Below, piece after piece: positions 5,633-9,958 of a stretch of 9,958 bases of DNA. The stretch comes from Streptosporangiaceae bacterium (GTDB taxonomy: Bacteria; Actinomycetota; Actinomycetes; Streptosporangiales; Streptosporangiaceae). Below the pieces are notes generated by a model. It worked only from the letters and a program-made list of their open reading frames with translations, was not told the origin of the DNA and did no database searches. The first letter of the stretch is position 1, and each line of letters begins with the position of its first letter. A program made the position numbers and the translations under genes. The stretch spans positions 1 through 9,958 of the forward strand of contig JASHQP010000622.1 in the NCBI GenBank assembly GCA_030039095.1, given 5' to 3'.

Positions 5633-6679
5633 ATGTCCGACACATCCACGAAGGACTTCTACACGCGGCAGGCCGCGGAGGCCCGCGGGCCCGAGCAGCC
5701 TGGCGCTTCGAAACAGAAGCAGCGCCGCAAGCGGGTGCTGCGGATAGCAATCGCGGCGGCCAGCAGCCTGGTCGTCCTGGCCGGCGCGCTCGTCGGCGCC
5801 AGCTACTTCTACGTCCAGCACCAGGTCGGCAGCATTCAGCGGATCCCGGTGGCCGCACTGGACGCGAAGACGCAGAGCTCGTTCTCCCTCGGCGAGAAGG
5901 GGAGCCTGAACATCCTGCTCACCGCGTCGGGCTGGTTCCCGAGCCAGGACGGGCCGACCGGCCTGATCGAGGTGCTCCACCTGAACGGGGACCGCCAGGG
6001 CGGAGCGGTCATATCGTTCCCGGCCAACCTGCTCGTCGACGTGCCGGGCCACGGGGACATGAGGCTCGGCGAAACGCTCACGCTGGGCGGCCCGTCGCTG
6101 CTGGTCGAAGCCCTCGAGAAGCTCACCGATGTCCGCATCGAGCACTATTCGAGAATGGATTACTCCGGGCTTCCCCAGGTCGTCGGCGCAATGGGCGGCG
6201 TGTACGTGGATGTTCCCTATCCCGTGACAAGTTTTGGTTTCTACTTCCACGCGGGGCGAAACCACATCACGTCGGCCAACGCGCTGGCATACGTCCGCCA
6301 GGTGGATGTGAGCCAGGTGACCCGCACGGCACTGCAGGAGAACCTGTTCCGGGCGGTCTTGCACAAGATTGCCAGCGAGCGCTATTTCATCACCACCGAC
6401 TGGCATGTACTCGATGCCGTCGTCCGCGCCGTGGCGGTCGACAGCAACCTCAGCAACTCCGACCTCGAGCACCTGGCGCTGAGCCTTGGCCACCTGACCA
6501 GTTCGTCCGGCGTCTCGATCGACGTGCCGACGGTCGGCCCGGCGGACGCGGGCTTCAACACCCCGGTCAGCCTCGACCGGCCGCTCGCCCGCAAGCTGTG
6601 GCGCGCGATCAGGGACGACTCCGTCCAGCAACTCGCGGAGCGGTACCCGTCGCTGGTGACGCCGATCGCGCCGGGCTGA
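5633..6679 (+). CDS. LCP (LytR-CpsA-Psr)-fold membrane protein, apparently lacking most catalytic residues
   Basis: Predicted 348-residue protein with a basic cytosolic N-terminus (QKQRRKR, 28-34), one membrane helix (~35-58) and an extracytoplasmic LCP domain (~90-245). LCP enzymes transfer lipid-linked glycopolymers onto peptidoglycan. Family landmarks are clear: NILLTASG (93-100, usual NILLLGSD), VISFPANLLVDVPGHG (126-141, usual VVSIPRDTYVDIPG), GGPSLLVEALEKLT (152-165), MGGVYVDVPYPV (187-198) and ALAYVRQ (217-223). The residues that bind pyrophosphate and metal appear replaced: Asp of GSD is Gly100, the RSDT block is PTGL (108-111), Arg of IPRD is Ala131, and the second Arg of YVRxR is Val224. 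Only Arg222 clearly remains. It may be a non-catalytic binding or regulatory member, or a diverged enzyme. It is read from a good G-rich ribosome binding site, is divergent from the dehydratase gene and is followed by a terminator. The fold is confident; the activity is doubtful. Confidence 0.82.
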   Translation: MSDTSTKDFYTRQAAEARGPEQPGASKQKQRRKRVLRIAIAAASSLVVLAGALVGASYFYVQHQVGSIQRIPVAALDAKTQSSFSLGEKGSLNILLTASGWFPSQDGPTGLIEVLHLNGDRQGGAVISFPANLLVDVPGHGDMRLGETLTLGGPSLLVEALEKLTDVRIEHYSRMDYSGLPQVVGAMGGVYVDVPYPVTSFGFYFHAGRNHITSANALAYVRQVDVSQVTRTALQENLFRAVLHKIASERYFITTDWHVLDAVVRAVAVDSNLSNSDLEHLALSLGHLTSSSGVSIDVPTVGPADAGFNTPVSLDRPLARKLWRAIRDDSVQQLAERYPSLVTPIAPG

Positions 6680-6696
6680 TCTCCGGCACTCGCCCC

Positions 6697-6733
6697 GCGT
6701 ATGGGCGGCCCCGGATCGGGGCCGCCCATACGC
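6697..6733 (+). terminator. Perfect 17-bp-stem hairpin after the LCP gene
   Basis: Arms 6697-6713 and 6717-6733 are exact complements around a GAT loop, starting 18 bp after the LCP stop codon. A T5 run (6746-6750) follows 12 nt later, rather than immediately as in a textbook intrinsic terminator. Stable hairpins without an adjacent U-run are common at actinobacterial 3' ends. It very likely ends the LCP transcript. Confidence 0.85.
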
Positions 6734-6801
6734 ATCTGGTTAGCCTTTTTCGGGTAAGGCTGCCATGGGGGCAGGCAGATCAATGAGAACAGGATGACGA
6801 A

Positions 6802-7665
6802 ATGCGGGACACGACGCCGGAAATCGGCTCCTTCGTCGCGCTGGGTGACAGTTTTACCGAAGGCCTGGGGGATCCATATGCCGACGGGACCGGCTACCAG
6901 GGCCTGGGCTACAGCGCCTGGAGCTGGCGCGGCTGGGCCGACAGGTTCGCCGAGCGGCTGGCCGCCAGCCAGCCCGGCAGGCTGCGCTACGCGAACCTCG
7001 CGGTTCGCGGCAAGCTAGTGGGGGAGGTCGCCGCCGAGCAGGTGCCGCTCGCCGTGGCAATGGCGCCGGACCTGATCAGCATCGCGGCGGGCGGCAACGA
7101 CCTGCTGCGGCCGCGCGCCGATCCCGACGCTCTCGCCGAGGCGTTTGATGCAGCCGTTGCTGACCTGCGCGGGGCCGGTTCCGAGGTAATGGTGTTCACG
7201 GGTTTCGATCCGCGCGCGTTCCCGCTGGTGCGGCTCATCCGCGGCAAGGTGGCCGCGTACAACATGCACCTGCGTGCGATCGCCGACGCCCGCGACTGCC
7301 ACCTGGTGGACCTCTGGTCCATGCGGGTGCTCGACGACCCGCGCGAGTGGAGCCCGGACCGGCTGCACCTGAGCGCGGATGGGCACCGGCGGGTGGCGCT
7401 GCGCGCGTGTGAGGTCATGGGTGTCAGCGTGGACGAGGACTGGCGCGACCCGCTGCCGCCGCGGCTCGACGAGGACGCGATGCTCGCCAAGGCGGCCAAC
7501 TCCCGCGCGGCCCGGCTGTCCCAGACCACCGACTGGCTCGCGGCGCGGCGGCTCGACGCCCGGTGGGCACGCGAGTACGCCGTGCCCTGGTTCAGCCGGC
7601 GGCTGCGCGGCGTGTCCTCGGGCGACGGCATCCCGCCCAAGCGGCCGGAGATGCTGCCGCTGTAA
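6802..7665 (+). CDS. SGNH/GDSL-family hydrolase (esterase/lipase-like), cytosolic
   Basis: Predicted 287-residue serine hydrolase of the SGNH clan, acting on an ester or acyl substrate not deducible from sequence. The four blocks are present: ALGDSFTEG (13-21, nucleophile Ser17), AVRGK with oxyanion Gly70, AGGNDLL (96-102, Asn99), and SPDRLHLS (184-191) with Asp186 and His189 completing the triad. There is no signal peptide or membrane helix, so it is probably cytosolic. A ~70-residue charged C-terminal extension follows the catalytic core; such extensions occur in actinobacterial members. ATG 6802 has AGGA (6791-6794) 7 nt upstream. It lies downstream of the LCP terminator in its own transcript and converges on the response regulator with only 9 bp between the stops. 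A role in deacylating a surface polymer precursor would be speculation based on location. Confidence 0.9.
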   Translation: MRDTTPEIGSFVALGDSFTEGLGDPYADGTGYQGLGYSAWSWRGWADRFAERLAASQPGRLRYANLAVRGKLVGEVAAEQVPLAVAMAPDLISIAAGGNDLLRPRADPDALAEAFDAAVADLRGAGSEVMVFTGFDPRAFPLVRLIRGKVAAYNMHLRAIADARDCHLVDLWSMRVLDDPREWSPDRLHLSADGHRRVALRACEVMGVSVDEDWRDPLPPRLDEDAMLAKAANSRAARLSQTTDWLAARRLDARWAREYAVPWFSRRLRGVSSGDGIPPKRPEMLPL

Positions 7666-7674
7666 CGGCCCGGA

Positions 7675-8319
7675 CTAGGCGTTCAGGAACGCGAGCACGG
7701 CCAGCACGCGGCGGTTGTCGTCGGTCGACGGCGCGAGGTCCAGCTTGGTGAAGATGCTGGTGCTGTGCTTCCCGACCGCCTTCTCGGAGATGAACAGCCG
7801 CTGCGCGATCGCGCTGTTCGACCGGCCTTCGGCCATCAGCTCGAGCACCTCCCGCTCGCGCGCGGTCAGCCGGGTGATCGGCTCGTCGCGGGCCCGCCGG
7901 CCCAGGAGCTTGGCGACCACCTCGGGGTCCATCACGGTGCCGCCGGCCGCGACCGTGCGGATCGCGTCGGCGAACCGGTCGTCGTTGAACACCCGGTCCT
8001 TCAGCAGGTAGCCGACGGCGCCGGCCTGGTCGGCCAGCAGCTCGCGGGCGTACAGCTGCTCCACGTACTGGGACAGGACGAGCACCGGGAGCCCGGGGAT
8101 CTGGCGCCGGGCCTCGATCACGGCCCGCAGCCCGTCATCGGTGAACGACGGCGGCAGCCGGACGTCGACGACCGAGGCGTCCGGTTTGTGCTCCAGCAGC
8201 GCCTCCAGCAGGCCGGGCGCGCTGTCGACCGCGGCAGCGATCTCGAAGCCGTGCGCCTCGAGCAGGCGGACCAGCCCCTCCCTCAGCAGGAAGAGGTCCT
8301 CCGCGATGACAAGGCGCAC
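7675..8319 (-). CDS. NarL/FixJ-family response regulator
   Basis: Predicted 214-residue two-component response regulator. The receiver domain (~1-120) has the acidic pair E7/D8, phospho-acceptor D52 in VVDVRLPP, switch Ser83 in VLVLSQY and Lys107 in GYLLKD. A LuxR/GerE DNA-binding domain follows at ~149-195, with LTAREREVLELMAEGRSNSA then ISEKAVGKHSTSIFTKLDL. Translation starts at GTG 8319, preceded by GGAG with 5-nt spacing, inside the 3' end of the histidine kinase gene (37-bp overlap). Coupled translation and a one-to-one kinase/regulator pairing are therefore likely. By the habit of this family it probably binds a dyad upstream of the operon, for which 9900-9917 is the best candidate. The signal and regulon are unknown. 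Confidence 0.93.
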   Translation of the reverse strand: MRLVIAEDLFLLREGLVRLLEAHGFEIAAAVDSAPGLLEALLEHKPDASVVDVRLPPSFTDDGLRAVIEARRQIPGLPVLVLSQYVEQLYARELLADQAGAVGYLLKDRVFNDDRFADAIRTVAAGGTVMDPEVVAKLLGRRARDEPITRLTAREREVLELMAEGRSNSAIAQRLFISEKAVGKHSTSIFTKLDLAPSTDDNRRVLAVLAFLNA

Positions 8320-9842
8320 GGGATCTCCATGACGATGATGGTCGGGCCGCCGACCGGGCTGCTCACGGCCAGGATGCCATCGAAGGTGGCCAGCCGGCGC
8401 TCCACTCCCTGCAGGCCGCTGCCCTTGGCCGGATCGGCGCCGCCGGTCCCGTTGTCGGTGACCTCGACCCGCAGCACGCCGGACCCGGGGCGGCCTTCGT
8501 GCCGCATCCGGATCTGCACCAGCCGGGCGCCGGAGTGCTTGACCGCGTTGGTGAGCGCCTCGGCGATCGCGAAGAAGCAGGCCGACTCGACCGGCTGCTC
8601 CAGCCTGCCGGGCAGGTCGATGTCGGTCTCGGTGCGCACCGGCGTGTCCAGGGCGAGCGCCCGCACCGCGTCGGCCAGCCCGCGGTCCGCCAGCACCGGC
8701 GGGTACATGCCGCGGACCAGGTCACGCAGCTCGGTCAGGGCCCTGGACGACGACTCCCGGGCCTCGGCGACCAGCTCGATCGCCGCCTGCGGGCTGGTCG
8801 GGATCAGCCGCTCGGCGGCCCGCAGGCTCATCCCCAGCGCGACCAGCCGCGCCTGCGCCCCGTCGTGCAGATCCCGCTCGACCCGGCGCAGCTCCGCGGC
8901 GGCGCTGTCCACGGCGACGGCCCTGGTCTGGGTGAGCTGCTCCACCCTGCCGGCCAGCTCGGCGTCGGCCTCCCGGCCGAGCAGCGCCCTGGCGTGCACG
9001 CCGATCGTGCGCGGGACCAGCCAGGCGCCGAGCGCCAGGATCGCCCCGCACTCCACGGCGGCCAGCATGACGAGCGGCCGGTCGACGGCGGCGTACAGGG
9101 GGCCTTGCGGCACGGGCGCGGTGCCCGGGCTGACGGCGAAGGCGCCGGTGAGACCGCGTGGCGGCGTCACGACGTCGACCAGGGAGAACACGCCGAGAGT
9201 GATCACCGCGAGGGCCGCCAGATCCGCCGCGGCGGTGGGCAGCACGACGGCGATGACCAGGGCGACGACGGCAAGTCCCGCGGCGAGAGCCACCCTGGGC
9301 TGACTCTCCTGCTGGGTGACCAGCAGGGCCACGCCGGCGACCGCCGGCGGCAGCAGCAGTCCCCACCGCGGTGGCAGCGGCGAGGAAGGCGCCGTGGGCC
9401 GGGCCCGCCACGCGAGCCAGCAGCCGACGGCAAGGAAAACCGCGGACTCCAGCAACAGCACGGCACGCCACGACTGATACCGGGCCAGCACCGTCACGGC
9501 CCACTGCCGCGAGCCCCCGGGCAGGTAGGGGGACGACACCTGCGAGACCGTGAGTGCGATGCCGGCGATCCCGGCCACGACCATCGCGGCCGGCGCGAGC
9601 CTGCGGGCCGGCGGCGGCGCGCAGAAGACGAGCCACACGGTCACCGGCGCGACCACGGTGGCGGGCCTTGGGCTGTTGCTGGTCAGCAGCGAAACCACGC
9701 AGAACGCCAGGATCAGCAGGCCGACGAGCAGCCCAACCTCCCGGTACGGCCGCCAGGAAACCCTCTCGGCCCAGTCCCTGACCGACTGCCAGCGCCAGGC
9801 CAGCAGCGCGGCACCCGCTATGACGAGCAACCCGATGTACAT
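8283..9842 (-). CDS. Multi-pass sensor histidine kinase (HisKA_3/DesK-NarX type)
   Basis: Predicted 519-residue inner-membrane kinase that phosphorylates the overlapping NarL-type regulator. About eight or nine hydrophobic helices fill residues 1-277, with little extracellular loop, suggesting a membrane-embedded or membrane-state signal. A linker coiled region (~285-315) leads to the dimerisation/phosphoacceptor box ERDLHDGAQARL (322-333, phospho-His326). The HATPase_c domain has EALTNAVKHSGA (428-439, Asn432), DNGTGG (463-468) and GSGLQGVERRL (474-484). The frame extends to a TTG at 9908, but that codon lies inside the GGTAGG-N6-CCTACC dyad and the added residues look non-coding, so ATG 9842 is preferred; GTG 9860 is also possible. 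No strong Shine-Dalgarno sequence is seen at either. The last ~12 residues come from the overlap with the regulator gene. Confidence 0.92.
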   Translation of the reverse strand: MYIGLLVIAGAALLAWRWQSVRDWAERVSWRPYREVGLLVGLLILAFCVVSLLTSNSPRPATVVAPVTVWLVFCAPPPARRLAPAAMVVAGIAGIALTVSQVSSPYLPGGSRQWAVTVLARYQSWRAVLLLESAVFLAVGCWLAWRARPTAPSSPLPPRWGLLLPPAVAGVALLVTQQESQPRVALAAGLAVVALVIAVVLPTAAADLAALAVITLGVFSLVDVVTPPRGLTGAFAVSPGTAPVPQGPLYAAVDRPLVMLAAVECGAILALGAWLVPRTIGVHARALLGREADAELAGRVEQLTQTRAVAVDSAAAELRRVERDLHDGAQARLVALGMSLRAAERLIPTSPQAAIELVAEARESSSRALTELRDLVRGMYPPVLADRGLADAVRALALDTPVRTETDIDLPGRLEQPVESACFFAIAEALTNAVKHSGARLVQIRMRHEGRPGSGVLRVEVTDNGTGGADPAKGSGLQGVERRLATFDGILAVSSPVGGPTIIVMEIPCALSSRRTSSC

Positions 9843-9899
9843 GCCATCAGCGTGGCCCACGCGGCGGGCATCCGCCAATGGGCCGGCGCCCCCAGCACA

Positions 9900-9940
9900 G
9901 GTAGGCAAATACCTACCGCGAGATCGCGGCTACCTGAGGT
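9900..9940. promoter_or_regulatory. Cluster of three dyads upstream of the two-component operon (candidate operator)
   Basis: GGTAGG-N6-CCTACC (9900-9917) is perfect over 6-bp arms. It is followed by CCGCGA-GA-TCGCGG (9916-9929) and ACCT-G-AGGT (9932-9940). The first dyad sits ~58 bp before ATG 9842 and has the form expected for a NarL/LuxR-type dimer, so autoregulation by the encoded response regulator is a reasonable inference. I see no unambiguous promoter hexamers. The remaining bases to the window edge show nothing else. Confidence 0.5.
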
Positions 9941-9958
9941 GGCGTCACGGCGAGAGGT

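Noticed and set aside
5528..6631. Minus-strand frame of 367 codons opposite the LCP gene
   Set aside because: No family motifs and shadow-like composition. The plus strand has a ribosome binding site, a membrane helix and an LCP domain.
6783..6797. Four-codon open frame (ATG AGA ACA GGA TGA) just before the hydrolase start
   Set aside because: It is too short and lacks a convincing ribosome binding site; the overlap with the hydrolase Shine-Dalgarno sequence is most likely chance.
7666..7674. Terminator between the convergent hydrolase and response regulator genes
   Set aside because: The gap is only 9 bp and no stem-loop with a T-run is visible in it or at the adjoining gene ends.
7765..9303. 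Plus-strand frame of 512 codons opposite the two-component genes
   Set aside because: It spans the boundary of two well-supported minus-strand genes and becomes Ser/Arg/Ala-rich without domains, as expected of an antisense frame.

Overview
The window is high-GC DNA with strong G/C preference at third codon positions. It has actinobacterial-type regulators: a LuxR/NarL-type HTH regulator and a DesK/NarL-type two-component pair. It also has a fused Wzz-BY-kinase, an LCP-fold protein and GTG starts. This points to a filamentous or related actinomycete (Actinomycetota); I cannot name the genus from the sequence alone. No rRNA, tRNA, CRISPR array or intact insertion sequence is visible.

Left edge (1-1283). 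A LuxR-family regulator gene lies on the minus strand. Its last ~48 codons run antisense through what looks like a broken plus-strand nucleotide-sugar dehydrogenase gene. Only the extreme N-terminal Rossmann motif and an out-of-frame C-terminal end of that gene remain, at about 167-284. A 138-bp spacer with direct and inverted repeats separates the regulator from the next gene.

Polysaccharide block (1284-6679). This holds a fused Wzz/BY-type tyrosine autokinase (minus) with a Tyr/Gly C-terminal tail. Divergent from it is a low-molecular-weight protein tyrosine phosphatase (plus). Convergent to the phosphatase, with a 59-bp overlap of 3' ends, is a membrane-anchored FlaA1/CapD-type nucleotide-sugar 4,6-dehydratase/epimerase (minus). 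Divergent from that is an LCP (LytR-CpsA-Psr)-fold protein (plus) that seems to have lost most of the family's catalytic residues. The kinase and phosphatase are the usual Wzc/Wzb-like pair controlling capsule or exopolysaccharide assembly, the dehydratase would supply a modified sugar nucleotide, and LCP proteins normally attach glycopolymers to the wall. A perfect 17-bp-stem hairpin follows the LCP gene.

Right part (6680-9958). A cytosolic SGNH/GDSL hydrolase (plus) converges on a two-component system (minus), a multi-pass DesK/NarX-like histidine kinase and a NarL-family response regulator. The two genes overlap by 37 bp and are presumably translationally coupled. Upstream of the kinase, a cluster of three short dyads including GGTAGG-N6-CCTACC is a candidate operator. 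A matching GTAG-N8-CTAC dyad stands in front of the dehydrogenase remnant at the left edge.

I found no convincing wholly new system. The most interesting points are the apparently catalytically dead LCP protein, the dehydrogenase remnant that appears to have supplied a new tail for the neighbouring regulator, and the paired GTAG-N8-CTAC dyads.
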